Under the pieces are notes generated by a model. The model saw only the letters and a list, made by a program, of their open reading frames with translations. It did not search any database and had not been told where the DNA came from. Made by a program: the position numbers and the translations under genes. From JADJOM01 sp046327715 (GTDB lineage Bacteria; Gemmatimonadota; Gemmatimonadetes; Gemmatimonadales; GWC2-71-9), in assembly GCA_046327715.1 (NCBI GenBank), contig JAXLXY010000005.1, forward strand, positions 213,136 to 277,135: 64,000 nt of DNA, given 5' to 3'. Positions within the stretch are counted from its first letter, which is position 1. Each line of letters opens with the position of its first letter. Shown piece after piece: positions 7,796-16,808 of the stretch.

Positions 7796-9330
7796 CCAGG
7801 GGGAATGAGGTCAACGCGGCGGACCCGCGTTCGCCCGAACTGCACCTGGTCGGAGACCGACAGGGAGTCGTCGGTGTACCGCGCCAGGACGGCCAGTGCC
7901 GAGTCTGGCGCGATCACGCCGCGCTCCACGATCCATAGGGTGCCCGACGCGCGGGCCTGCGCCAGCGCCTCGCGGGCCAGCCCTGCATCCGACGGTCGCA
8001 TCACCAGCTGGGTGCGGGGCCGCCTCCAGTCCGGCCCCGGCAGGGTGTAGACGGGGTTGGAGCGAGGGAAGTAATAGGCCAGCGGGAGCGCGCCATCGGT
8101 GGCAAAGAGGACCACCGGGTCGTCGGCCCGGATGCTGGTGTTGAGGTAGCGCCCTACCGTCTTCCAGTCGGCCTGGCCGCGGTAGTTGCGCGCATAGCTG
8201 ATGGTGCCGAGGGCGAAGGTCGCCACCAGCCACGCGCTGGCCAGCCGGCGCGGCCAGCCCGGCGCGGCACCGGACAGCAGGAGTCCCGGCAGCAGCAGCA
8301 GGCCGGGGACCGCCACCACCCAATGCCGTTCCTCCACGAGGGCGAGATTCGTGGCGCGCAGCACCAGCAGCGCGCCGATCGGTGCGGTGGCCGCGAGGAG
8401 CAGCCGGCCCTCGATCCCGTTCAACCGCCGCCGCCCCGGCCCGAGGCGGGCCGCCAGCACCCCGCCGGCGCTGGTGCCCAGCAGGGCCAACCCCACCGGG
8501 GTCTGCATGAAGGGCGAGAAGCGGAACACCGACTCGACGACGGTCGCCACGGTCCAGCGGACCGCCGCGCCGGCCTGCGTCAGTCCGGCGGGGTGCGTGG
8601 TCCACGGCAGCGGGGAGAGGTAGTTCAGCCGCACCTGCATCTGGTCCAGTACGCCGGGCACCCAGGGGAGGAACAGGAGGCCAACGGCGCCCAGCGCCAC
8701 GGTCATCTCGCGGCCACGGGAGGACGTGAGGGCGGCGATCCCGTGCCCCAGCAGCACGAAGCCGGTGTAATAGAAGGTGAGCAGCCCGAGGTAGGCTACC
8801 GCGGCGTAGGCCAGGATATCGCGATCCCGTACGGGGCGGTCCGGGTCGATCAGGCGGAGGAAGAGCCAGGTGCTCGCGGTGACGGACAGGATGGCCAGCG
8901 CGTACACCCGCGCTTCCGAGGCCGCCCAGAGCAGTTGCGGGGTCAGCGCGCCGATCAGCGCCAGGTGCCAGGCGCGCGTACCGAGGTGCAGGTCGCGCGA
9001 GAGTCGCGCCAGCAGCGTGATGGTCCCCAGGCTGATCGCCACGGACAGCAGCCGCAGGAACTCGATGGACGGGTGCATCACCCGCCAGCTCCACGCCAGC
9101 AGGAAGTACAGTGGCGGTTGCTGCTCGAAGCGGAGGGCCCGGCGCAGGGCATCCCCGGCGCCCGCGCCGGTGGTCGCCAGGGTGCACGCCTCGTCGTACC
9201 AGAGGCTGTTGTGCAGGCTCATCAGCGTGCCGATGGCTGCGACGATGGCGATCCCGGCCAGCCAGGGCCAGTCCGGCGTCCCGCTTGACCCTGTTCCCGT
9301 CCCGACCCTACCTTCGTCCGTCTCCACCAT
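7780..9330 (-). CDS. GT-C membrane glycosyltransferase, GT39/ArnT-like (516 aa)
   Basis: A polytopic protein (about 11 hydrophobic spans) with the GT-C signature in its first periplasmic loop: LWYDEACTLATT, where the Asp-Glu pair is the usual catalytic/metal site. The following FEQQPPLYFLLAWSW matches the QPPLY motif of ArnT/PMT-family enzymes. These use polyprenyl-phosphate sugars to glycosylate lipid or polymer acceptors outside the membrane. ATG 9330 was chosen; a longer frame to 9375 would run into the divergent gene. The C-terminal 120 residues form a soluble domain. Its 3' end overlaps the convergent neighbour. Confidence 0.82.
   Translation of the reverse strand: MVETDEGRVGTGTGSSGTPDWPWLAGIAIVAAIGTLMSLHNSLWYDEACTLATTGAGAGDALRRALRFEQQPPLYFLLAWSWRVMHPSIEFLRLLSVAISLGTITLLARLSRDLHLGTRAWHLALIGALTPQLLWAASEARVYALAILSVTASTWLFLRLIDPDRPVRDRDILAYAAVAYLGLLTFYYTGFVLLGHGIAALTSSRGREMTVALGAVGLLFLPWVPGVLDQMQVRLNYLSPLPWTTHPAGLTQAGAAVRWTVATVVESVFRFSPFMQTPVGLALLGTSAGGVLAARLGPGRRRLNGIEGRLLLAATAPIGALLVLRATNLALVEERHWVVAVPGLLLLPGLLLSGAAPGWPRRLASAWLVATFALGTISYARNYRGQADWKTVGRYLNTSIRADDPVVLFATDGALPLAYYFPRSNPVYTLPGPDWRRPRTQLVMRPSDAGLAREALAQARASGTLWIVERGVIAPDSALAVLARYTDDSLSVSDQVQFGRTRVRRVDLIPPGQARR
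9281..9319 (+). promoter_or_regulatory. TTGAC/TAnnTTCG promoter box, copy 1
   Basis: TTGACC at 9285-9290 and TACCTTCG at 9309-9316 are separated such that 21 bases lie between TTG and TA. The same 39-base arrangement recurs at 12090-12128 with about three quarters of bases identical, including TTGACC, TTCCCGTC and TTCG. It resembles the -33/-7 promoters of the FCB group and precedes the gene at 9349 by 30 bases. Confidence 0.55.
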
Positions 9331-9348
9331 GCCTCCGGCTCCCCGCGA

Positions 9349-11202
9349 ATGTCGGACCACTCCCTGATGCCCCACGCCCTGTCACGCCCATCGGCCTTCC
9401 ACGGCTGGCGCCAGGACCTGCTCGCGCTCGCCCTGGTCCTGCTGGTGGCGCTGCTGCCCCGGATCGTGGTGCTCGGCGCCGACCCGCCGGCCCGCGTCCT
9501 CGGCGCGTTCCTGAGCGACGAGGGCTGGTGGGCCCAGAACGCGCGGCAGCGGGTGCTCTTCGGCGAGTGGGTCATGGACGAGCACAATCCCGCCCTCTTC
9601 GCTGCTCCGGCCTACACCGCCGCGCTTACCCTCACCTATCAGGTCGCCGGCCTCGGCCTGGCGGGGACCCGGCTGCTGAGCGCGCTGGCCGGGGCGCTCG
9701 CCTGCGGAGTCTTCTACCTGGGATTGCGGGCGGTGCTTCCCGCCCGCCGGGCGCTCCCGCCCGCGCTGCTCCTGGCCCTCGGCGGGTTCGGGATCCTGCT
9801 CAGCCGGCTCGCGCTGGTCGAGACCCTGCAACTCGCCTTTGGCATTGTGGCCATGGCCGGGGTGCTGGCCGCCACCCGCTACCCCCCGCTGGGGGCCCTG
9901 GGTGGGCTGGGCCTGGTCGGGGCTGTGCTCAGCAAGCCCAATGCCGTCATCCTCGGGCCGGTCTTCGTGCTCGCCTGGTGGTTCGACTATCGGCAGCGGC
10001 GCCGTTCCGAGGAGCCGCTCCGCCCGCTGGCCCTCCAGGTCGCCGCATTCTCGGGCGCGGTGGCGTGCAGTGCGATCGCGGTGCTGGTGTTTTTTGTCTG
10101 GCCCAATTGGACGGACATTCGGGCGCAGCTCGGGGTGAGCATCGCCAATGTCACGACCCAGAACAGCCGGCTCGCGGATGGTGGCGTGCTGGTGCTGCTC
10201 CTGCCATTCCTGAGCCTGCGACCCAGCCTGCTCTTCCTGGAGAGCGTCGTGCCGATGGTGGGCCTCGCCCTCCTGGCCTGGCGGCGGCTGGCCCGCCCGA
10301 CCCCGGGACCACTCGATGCCGCCGAGCGGCTGGCGTGGGCGTGGTGGTGGAGTGTCCTGGCCTACGTGGCGAGCCAGGCCTACCAGCCCGACCGGCGTTT
10401 TCTCCTGCTGGTGCCCGCGGTGGCGCTGCTGGGGGCGCGCGGCCTCTTCGAGCGGGATGAAGCAGCTGCGCAACTGGTGCCCCGGTGGCGGGGGGCAGCA
10501 GCCGGTGCGGTGGTGGGAGCCCTGTGCGGGCTCTATGTCATGGCCTGGGGGATACCTCCCCTCGAGGCGCTGACCGCGGGCCTGCATGTCGGTGGGGAGG
10601 ACGGGATCTCGGTCTACCCGCTGCAACTGGGCCTCTGGCATGCCTCGGTGCTGGCGGGGGCGGTGGCCGGGGCCTGGCTCGTCCAGCGCCCCGCCGCCCG
10701 GCAGTGGGCGGTGCCGGCCGGCGTGTGGGTGGCGGTGTTCGCCCTCACGGAGCCGCTGCCCATTGTGCGGGACCTGTGGCGGCCGAGCTTCTCCGAGCGC
10801 GACGCCGCCCGGGCGATCGCCCAGGTGGCGCGGGCGCTTCGGCCGGAGCGCCGGGTCATGACCGGCTTCCTCGCCAACTCCCTGGCGCTCGAGAGCGACA
10901 TCTTCCCGTTCTACATCCGCAACGAGCCGGCGATCGGCGCCGCGATGAACCTCGACGGCTGGGAACGGTTTCGTCCCACCCTCGCGGTCACCGCGGCGCG
11001 GAACGGGACGCGGATGGGCCCGCCCCTCGACCCGGGGAGTCACGGCCTGCGGCCGTTGTGCCGCCTCCCGCTCTGGCACGAGGTGCGCGACGCGACGCCG
11101 ATCGAGGTCACCCTCTGGTTTACCCCGGACCAGCCGCCTCCGGCCTGTCCCCTGCCCGCGCGACCGGTGACGGGAGCCCCGGCCCTGCCCCCCGTGCCGT
11201 GA
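9349..11202 (+). CDS. GT-C membrane glycosyltransferase, dolichyl-P-mannose mannosyltransferase-like (617 aa)
   Basis: A polytopic membrane protein with the GT-C first-loop signature FLSDEGWWAQNARQRVLFGEW and the motif HNPALFAAPAYT (equivalent of the PP-L-Y loop). About 12 hydrophobic spans run to residue 490, followed by a roughly 110-residue extracytoplasmic tail (RRVMTGFLANSLAL to GMSPLWH-like segment). It likely transfers a sugar from a polyprenyl phosphate donor. ATG 9349 or ATG 9367 could be the start. It begins only 19 bases from the divergent GT-C gene and ends 83 bases inside the convergent flippase-like gene. Confidence 0.8.
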   Translation: MSDHSLMPHALSRPSAFHGWRQDLLALALVLLVALLPRIVVLGADPPARVLGAFLSDEGWWAQNARQRVLFGEWVMDEHNPALFAAPAYTAALTLTYQVAGLGLAGTRLLSALAGALACGVFYLGLRAVLPARRALPPALLLALGGFGILLSRLALVETLQLAFGIVAMAGVLAATRYPPLGALGGLGLVGAVLSKPNAVILGPVFVLAWWFDYRQRRRSEEPLRPLALQVAAFSGAVACSAIAVLVFFVWPNWTDIRAQLGVSIANVTTQNSRLADGGVLVLLLPFLSLRPSLLFLESVVPMVGLALLAWRRLARPTPGPLDAAERLAWAWWWSVLAYVASQAYQPDRRFLLLVPAVALLGARGLFERDEAAAQLVPRWRGAAAGAVVGALCGLYVMAWGIPPLEALTAGLHVGGEDGISVYPLQLGLWHASVLAGAVAGAWLVQRPAARQWAVPAGVWVAVFALTEPLPIVRDLWRPSFSERDAARAIAQVARALRPERRVMTGFLANSLALESDIFPFYIRNEPAIGAAMNLDGWERFRPTLAVTAARNGTRMGPPLDPGSHGLRPLCRLPLWHEVRDATPIEVTLWFTPDQPPPACPLPARPVTGAPALPPVP

Positions 11203-12040
11203 ACAGCGCGCCGCCGACCAGGCCCGCCAGCAGCGGGCACGCGAAGTAGCCCAGGCTGAGCGCCACGGCGTCGCCGGCCGGGACACCGAACGGGGCCAGG
11301 AACCACACCCACGCCCATTCCCGCACCCCGAGCCCCGCGAGGGACAGCGGCAGCATCGTGGCGAGCGATACCAGCGGGACCCCCACCAGGAAGCGGCTGG
11401 CCGGCAGCGACAGCCCGACCCCCCATGCGATCACCATCCACAGAAGCACCATCAGTCCCTGGACGACGAGCGAGACCAGCAAGGCCAGTCCCGCGCGCCG
11501 GCCATGGGCCAGGGTGACGCGCAGGGTCGTGGCAAGCGTGGCCGGCAGGGCCCGGAGCCGCGGGTGGCGCCGGGCCAGGAGGGCAAGCACCAGCAGGCCG
11601 GCGAGGCCGGTCCCGGCGAGGAACAGCAGTCGCCCGGGCGCCAGCGCCCCCGCGAGCCGCAGGCCGAGCCCGCCGGCGCTGGCGGGATCGAGCAGCACGC
11701 CGATCACGCCGAACAGCAGGAGCGCCAGCACGCCAAAGGCGCGATCGAGGAGCACGCTCAGGACCGCGGCTTCGGGTTCCCGGGAGGTTCGGGCCACCAT
11801 CGTGGCCCGGAAGGCATCGCCGCCGACCGCGGTGGGGAGGAAGAGGCTGAAGAAGGCGCCCACGAGGTAAAGGTGGACCAGCGCGCCGAGGCGTGGGGCG
11901 CCCGGTCCCAGCAGCAGGCGCCAGCGCACCGCCGCGAGGGCCTGGGAGAGCAGGAGCAGTACGCCGCCCGCGAGGACGGCCGGCAGGGTGGCGCGGGAGT
12001 AGCGCGCCGCGAGGGCCTCGGCCCCCGTGCCGCGCAGCAC
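11120..12040 (-). CDS. Flippase-like membrane protein, LPG_synthase_TM/AglD family (306 aa or slightly longer)
   Basis: Eight or so hydrophobic spans. The family hallmark LYLVGAFFSLFLPTAVGGDAFRA (a polar GGD in the fourth segment) is that of the lysylphosphatidylglycerol-synthase transmembrane domain (UPF0104/YbhN/AglD). Members are thought to move or sense lipid-linked substrates. The GTG at 12040 is the first conventional start, but the same frame upstream (12041-12082) encodes a hydrophobic stretch, LRAAIAITLLWLV, that looks like the true first membrane segment and lacks ATG/GTG/TTG. A CTG start is possible. The 3' 83 bases overlap the convergent GT-C gene. Confidence 0.75.
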   Translation of the reverse strand: MLRGTGAEALAARYSRATLPAVLAGGVLLLLSQALAAVRWRLLLGPGAPRLGALVHLYLVGAFFSLFLPTAVGGDAFRATMVARTSREPEAAVLSVLLDRAFGVLALLLFGVIGVLLDPASAGGLGLRLAGALAPGRLLFLAGTGLAGLLVLALLARRHPRLRALPATLATTLRVTLAHGRRAGLALLVSLVVQGLMVLLWMVIAWGVGLSLPASRFLVGVPLVSLATMLPLSLAGLGVREWAWVWFLAPFGVPAGDAVALSLGYFACPLLAGLVGGALFTARGAGPGLPSPVARAGDRPEAAGPG

Positions 12041-12089
12041 CAGCCACAGCAGGGTGATGGCGATGGCCGCACGGAGCGCGAGCCAGGGC

Positions 12090-12128
12090 CCGCTTGACCG
12101 GCTTCCCGTCTGCGACCTAGTTTCGCCC
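12090..12128 (+). promoter_or_regulatory. TTGAC/TAnnTTCG promoter box, copy 2
   Basis: TTGACC at 12094-12099 and TAGTTTCG at 12118-12125, with 21 bases between TTG and TA, as in the copy at 9281. The GTG start at 12130 is only about 5 bases from the end of the -7 box. Transcripts would therefore be nearly leaderless, or translation starts at a downstream codon. Confidence 0.55.
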
Positions 12129-12129
12129 A

Positions 12130-13197
12130 GTGTCTTCCTCCCCAGGTTCGTTCGAGCCGCGCGGCGTCCGGCGGCTGCTGCACCGCTTCGTGCCTTCCCA
12201 CTTCCAGGATCCGATCGGCCTCGCCCGCCGGTTGCTCGGAAGCCGGGACCCGGATGCCTACGCCGCGATGGGGCACGCGGCGCTGGGGCTGGCCTGCCTG
12301 CCCCTCGATGCGGCGCTCGCCCCCGGCGAGCAGGCGCTCTACCGCACGGCCCCGCCGCCGACCCTGCCGCTGCTCTTCGTGTGCGGGCCGCCGCGCAGCG
12401 GGACCACCCTCGTGGCCCAGACGCTCATGGCGCACCTCGAGGTCACCTGGCTCACCAACCTCATGTCGGTCTTCCCGCGGGCGCCGCTCCGAGCGACCGC
12501 GCTGTTCCACGCCCGCCTGGCGCCGTGGCGCCCGACCTACCGGAGCTACTACGGCCGCAGCCGGAGCCTCACCGCACCCAACGATTCGCTCCCGTTGTGG
12601 GACCGCTGGCTGGGCGCCGACCGGGCGCGCCTCCGGACCGAGTTGTCCGAGGCGGAGTGCGCCGGCCTGGTGCAGTTCTTCGGCGCACTGGAACGCCAGG
12701 CGGGACGGCCGGTCATCACCAAGAACAACAACCTCAACTGCCAGGCGATCCCGGTGGCGGCCGCCCTCCCGGGCGCGCGGTTCCTGTGCCTGGACCGCGA
12801 CCCGCTGTTCCTGGCGCAGGCGCTGCTCACCGCCCGCCGCCAGATCCATGGTGATGCCCGGGTGCCCTACGGGCTGCATCCCGCGTTCGACCCGGCCGAC
12901 GACCCGATCACCAGCGTCTGCCGCCAGGCGCGGGCCCACCACGACCTGGCCATGACGCAGGCGGCCGCCCTCGGCCCCGAACGATTCTGGCGGCTGTCGT
13001 ACGAGGCGTTCTGCGAGCGCCCGGCGGAGTCGATCCGGATGGTGGCCACCCGCCTGCTCGGCCTGCCCGAGTCCGCCCTCAAGCCGATCGATCCCGCGCT
13101 CCGCTTCACGGCCTCCCGGTCGGCGCGGCTCGACCCGGTGGAGTTCCGGGCGCTGGAAGCCGGGCTGGCGGCGGCCGACGCCGCCCCGCCGGCCTAG
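12130..13197 (+). CDS. Sulfotransferase-family protein (355 aa)
   Basis: The 5'-phosphosulfate loop LLFVCGPPRSGTTLVAQ (GPPRSGTT at residues 86-93) and the segment ITKNNNLNCQAIP...FLCLDRDPLFLAQALL fit the Sulfotransfer_3 family, with the Arg/Asp of LDRDP in the 3'-phosphate-binding position. It is a second, only distantly similar sulfotransferase besides the one at 3873, so sulfate may go to two positions or two sugars. GTG start; the promoter box at 12090-12128 is directly upstream. Its stop overlaps the convergent dehydrogenase stop by 4 bases. The first 75 residues are an N-terminal extension without recognised motif. Confidence 0.82.
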   Translation: MSSSPGSFEPRGVRRLLHRFVPSHFQDPIGLARRLLGSRDPDAYAAMGHAALGLACLPLDAALAPGEQALYRTAPPPTLPLLFVCGPPRSGTTLVAQTLMAHLEVTWLTNLMSVFPRAPLRATALFHARLAPWRPTYRSYYGRSRSLTAPNDSLPLWDRWLGADRARLRTELSEAECAGLVQFFGALERQAGRPVITKNNNLNCQAIPVAAALPGARFLCLDRDPLFLAQALLTARRQIHGDARVPYGLHPAFDPADDPITSVCRQARAHHDLAMTQAAALGPERFWRLSYEAFCERPAESIRMVATRLLGLPESALKPIDPALRFTASRSARLDPVEFRALEAGLAAADAAPPA

Positions 13198-14906
13198 ACC
13201 GCCCGGCGCACCAGGTCGGAGGCGAAGCCGCTCCCGCCCGCTGGGGGACGGGCGGCACCCGGCGCCACGATCGCGCAGCCCGTGACGCAGGTCCCGGCGA
13301 TGCGCTGTACCTCGCTGAAGCGTACGCGGTTGAACGGATCCGCGGCGTAGTGCGCGTTGAGGAACTCCACCAGCCCGTTCACCTCGTTGGCCACGCCCGT
13401 CTCCACCGCCCGGAACCCATCCAGCACGTCCGCCACCAGCTCGGCTGACGGAGCCGCGCGGCCGCGCCCGATCCCGGTGTAGCCCAGGCCTCGTCCGGTC
13501 ACGTCCGCGGCGTGCCAGAGGTTGCAGCCATCCACCACGCCCACGGCGTGGCGCGCGGCGCTGAGCAGGGCCTCGCGCTCGTCGAGGTAGACGCGGTGGG
13601 CCGTGCACATGACGAGCACCTCGGCGGGGGCCACCGCCGCCTCGAGGTCGCGGGTGAAGAAGTCGGCCAGCCCGGTGCGGCGCAGGTTCTGGTCGGTGGG
13701 GTAGACGTACGGGTCGTGGATGGTGACGCGCGCGCCGCGGTCGAGCAGCAGCCGGGCGAGCACCAGGGTCGGGGAGTTGCGGGTGTCCTCGGAATTGAAC
13801 CGGTAGGCCGCGCCCAGCAGCGCCACCGCCCGCCCGTTGAGCGGCCCGAAGGCCCGCTCCGCCAGGGCGAGGGTCTGGGCGGGCGAGTCATCGTTGATGC
13901 GCCGGGCGTCGAGGATGAGGCTGCGCGAGGTGTCGTGCCGGGCCTCGAGGGCCCGCCACCAGAGCAGGATGCCGTCCTTGGGCAGGCAGTGGCCGCCCAC
14001 GCCGACGGTGGGCACCAGCAGGCCCCCGCTGGGCACTGCGTTGGGATCGTCGCTGGCCTGGTCGGCCTGGGCCAGCCGGGCGTTGACCTGGTCCCGCAGG
14101 GCGTAGAAGTCGATGTCGCGCTGGTCGCAGTGCCGCACCACCTCCGCGGCGTACGCGATCCGCACATCGCGATACGCGTTCTCCAGCGTCTTCACCACCT
14201 CGGCGGTCATGCTGTTGGTGGGGTGCAGGGTGCCCCGCGTCACGATGCGGGCGTACAGCCGCTGGATCAGCCCGGGGGTGTCGGGGTGCAGCCCCGCGAC
14301 CAGCTTGTCCGAGGTGGAGACCCGCTCGACCAGCCGGCCCGGCATCACCCGGTTGGGACTGTTGCCGAGCAGCACGTCCCGGCCCTCGACCAGGCCGTGG
14401 GTCCGGAACAGCTCGCGGATCAGCGTGGTCATGGTGGAGGGCGCCAGGGTCGACTCGAAGATGATCACCGGGACGTTGCCGGCGGGACGGTCCCGGAGTG
14501 CGCCGGCGATGCCCTCGAGGGCCTCGAACAGCGGCCCGTAGTCCGGTGCCATGCCGCGCTTGTCGGTCTGGGTGCAGACCAGGATCACGTCGGCGTGCGC
14601 CGCCGCCGCATACTCGTGGCTGGCCGAGAGCAGGCCGGCCTCCACGGTCTCCGCCACGATCCGGTCGAGGTCGGGCTCGATCCCCCCGATGGGCGACCGG
14701 CCGGCGTTGATGGCGCCCACCTTCCAGCCCGAGGTCGGGGAGTTGCGCTGGATCACGGTCACGGTGGCCGGCTGGTCGCTGCCCTCACGGATCCGGGCGT
14801 GGGCGAGCATCGCGGCCATCGGCATCCCCACGATGCCCGGTCCCACGACGGCGATGCGACGGACGGACCACTCGGTGACGCGCTGGTCGGTGAACGTAAG
14901 CGGCAT
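13194..14906 (-). CDS. UDP-glucose/UDP-ManNAc-type nucleotide-sugar 6-dehydrogenase (570 aa)
   Basis: Rossmann motif VVGPGIVGMPMA near residue 20, central helix segment MTAEVVKTLENAYRDVRIAYAAE with Lys239, and catalytic cysteine in GVGGHCLPKDG (Cys307). The C-terminal UDP-binding domain contains GAAYRFNSEDTRNSP. It oxidises a nucleotide sugar to a uronic acid, giving an acidic polymer. At 570 aa it is about 130 longer than usual. The extra sequence is an insert at about 50-75 and a C-terminal tail of about 80 residues with FSEVQRIAGTCVTGC. It is the last gene of the leftward operon from 20918, 9 bases after AsnB. Confidence 0.87.
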   Translation of the reverse strand: MPLTFTDQRVTEWSVRRIAVVGPGIVGMPMAAMLAHARIREGSDQPATVTVIQRNSPTSGWKVGAINAGRSPIGGIEPDLDRIVAETVEAGLLSASHEYAAAAHADVILVCTQTDKRGMAPDYGPLFEALEGIAGALRDRPAGNVPVIIFESTLAPSTMTTLIRELFRTHGLVEGRDVLLGNSPNRVMPGRLVERVSTSDKLVAGLHPDTPGLIQRLYARIVTRGTLHPTNSMTAEVVKTLENAYRDVRIAYAAEVVRHCDQRDIDFYALRDQVNARLAQADQASDDPNAVPSGGLLVPTVGVGGHCLPKDGILLWWRALEARHDTSRSLILDARRINDDSPAQTLALAERAFGPLNGRAVALLGAAYRFNSEDTRNSPTLVLARLLLDRGARVTIHDPYVYPTDQNLRRTGLADFFTRDLEAAVAPAEVLVMCTAHRVYLDEREALLSAARHAVGVVDGCNLWHAADVTGRGLGYTGIGRGRAAPSAELVADVLDGFRAVETGVANEVNGLVEFLNAHYAADPFNRVRFSEVQRIAGTCVTGCAIVAPGAARPPAGGSGFASDLVRRAV

Positions 14907-14915
14907 AGGGTCGGG

Positions 14916-16799
14916 CTAGTCCCGGTCGATGAAGGTTCGGTACCACAACTCGAGGTTGAGCAGTCCCCACAGCCGGCGGCCGAACGCCGGTTCGTACGTC
15001 ATGAGCTTCTCGACTTCGGCCACGTCGAACACGCCGCGCTCCCGGCACCGCCGGGAAAGCAGCACGTCGGCAAAGAAGGCCCGTGCCTGCCCCCGGGCCC
15101 ACAGGTGCAGCGGGACCGGGAAGCCCATCTTGTCCTTGCGCTCCAGGATGGCCCGCGGCAGCAGGTCGCCGATGGCGCGCTTGAGCACGTGCTTGGGCTC
15201 GCCGCCGCGGAACTTCATGCCCGGGGGCATGCTGGCCACCAGGTCCGTGATCCGGTGGTCGAGGAGCGGCACCCGTGATTCCAGCGAATGCGCCATGGTC
15301 ACCCGGTCTTCCACCTGCAGCAGCGCCGGGAGGTTCGTGACCATGTCGTAGTGGGTCATCTTGTTGTAGTAGGAGCCGGTGTCGGGGTGGTTGAAGACCG
15401 CCTGGAACCGGGCGAAGATCCGCTCCCGGTCGTAGCCGGCGCGGTACCCCGGGGAGAGCAGCGAGCGCGCCCCCCCGCTGCGGTCGGTGAGGTGGAAGTA
15501 GCGCCGGTCCATGTCCTCGAACATCCCGCTGCGCCAGAACTGCTGCAGCATCGGGACGTACTGCCGCAGCACCGGCAGGTTCGGCAGGATCGAGGCCAGC
15601 GAGACGATGTGCTCGGCCTCCTCGTTGGTCTCGTGGATGGCGCCCTTGAGGGCCTGCTCCAGGTAGGCCACCAGGTAGCGGGCATAGCCGCCGAAGATCT
15701 CGTCCCCGCCCTGGCCGCCCAGCACCACCTTGACCTGCCGCGCGGCGTGCCCCGAGACCATGTACTGCGGGAAGAGCCCCGGCCCGGCGACCGGCTCGTC
15801 CATGTGGTAGACCAGGCGCGGCAGCGCGTCCACGAACTGGGCCTCGGTCGGGGTGATCACCTCCATCCGGGCCCCGAGCCGCTCCGCCACCAGGCGGGCG
15901 TAGCCCGACTCGTCGAACTCCGGCCCCTCGTCGAACCGCCCGGTGAACGTGGTCAGGGCGCCCGGCGCCACCCGCGCCGCGAGCGCGGTCACCAGGCTCG
16001 AGTCGAGCCCGCCGCTCAGGTAGGTGCCCACCGGCACGTCCGAGCGCATCTGCAGCCGCACGGCATCCTCGAGCAGCCAGCGCAGCTTTTCGACGAACCA
16101 GGCGTCGGTGTGGGCGAAATCCACCTGGAACCGGGGTTCCCAGTACCGCACCGTGCGATGGCTGCCCTGGGCCAGGTCGACCACCTGGTACTCCCCCGGC
16201 AGCACCTTGGTGATCCCCCGGAACATCGTCCGTTCGGCCAGCACGTACTGGAAGGTCAGGTATTCCTGCACGCCGTCGCCGTCCGCCTCGGCCCGGACCC
16301 CGGGGTCGGCGAGCAGCGCCTTGATCTCCGAGGCGAACAGCAGCCGGGCCGGCGTCGCGTGCAGGTAGAGCGGCTTGATCCCGAAGTGATCCCGCGCCAG
16401 CAGCACCTGTCGCTCGACCCGGTCGTAGAGGACGAACGCGAACATCCCGTTCAGCCGCGCCACGCCCTCCGCGCCGTACTCGTCGTACAGCTGGAGGATC
16501 ACCTCGGTGTCGGACGCGGTGCGGAACGTCCGCCCCCGCGCGATGAGTTCGCTGCGGAGCTCCAGGTAGTTGTAGATCTCGCCGTTGAAGACGATCACCG
16601 CCCGCTCGGTCTCCATCGGCTGATGGCCGGTGGCGAGGTCGATGATCGACAGCCGCTGGTGCGCCAGCCCGACGCCCCCGTCGGTGAAGACGCCCCGGTC
16701 GTCCGGGCCGCGGTGCGCCAGCACCTGGCCCATGCGGGCGAGCAGTTCGGGCTGGGCGGGTCCGCCGTCGAAGCGGATGATGCCGGCGATGCCGCACAT
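14916..16799 (-). CDS. asnB: Glutamine-hydrolysing asparagine-synthase-type amidotransferase (627 aa)
   Basis: N-terminal Ntn glutaminase domain begins MCGIAGIIRFDGG with Cys2 as nucleophile, and RLSIIDLATGHQPM and NGEIYNY follow. The C-terminal synthetase domain has the pyrophosphate loop YLSGGLDSSLVTAL and GGQGGDEIFGGYARY. Full length. AsnB homologues in capsule/EPS clusters are thought to amidate sugar carboxyl groups rather than make free asparagine. The uronic-acid-forming dehydrogenase 9 bases downstream would supply such a carboxylate, but plain asparagine synthesis cannot be excluded from sequence. Confidence 0.9.
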   Translation of the reverse strand: MCGIAGIIRFDGGPAQPELLARMGQVLAHRGPDDRGVFTDGGVGLAHQRLSIIDLATGHQPMETERAVIVFNGEIYNYLELRSELIARGRTFRTASDTEVILQLYDEYGAEGVARLNGMFAFVLYDRVERQVLLARDHFGIKPLYLHATPARLLFASEIKALLADPGVRAEADGDGVQEYLTFQYVLAERTMFRGITKVLPGEYQVVDLAQGSHRTVRYWEPRFQVDFAHTDAWFVEKLRWLLEDAVRLQMRSDVPVGTYLSGGLDSSLVTALAARVAPGALTTFTGRFDEGPEFDESGYARLVAERLGARMEVITPTEAQFVDALPRLVYHMDEPVAGPGLFPQYMVSGHAARQVKVVLGGQGGDEIFGGYARYLVAYLEQALKGAIHETNEEAEHIVSLASILPNLPVLRQYVPMLQQFWRSGMFEDMDRRYFHLTDRSGGARSLLSPGYRAGYDRERIFARFQAVFNHPDTGSYYNKMTHYDMVTNLPALLQVEDRVTMAHSLESRVPLLDHRITDLVASMPPGMKFRGGEPKHVLKRAIGDLLPRAILERKDKMGFPVPLHLWARGQARAFFADVLLSRRCRERGVFDVAEVEKLMTYEPAFGRRLWGLLNLELWYRTFIDRD

Positions 16800-16808
16800 G
16801 GGCGCCGC

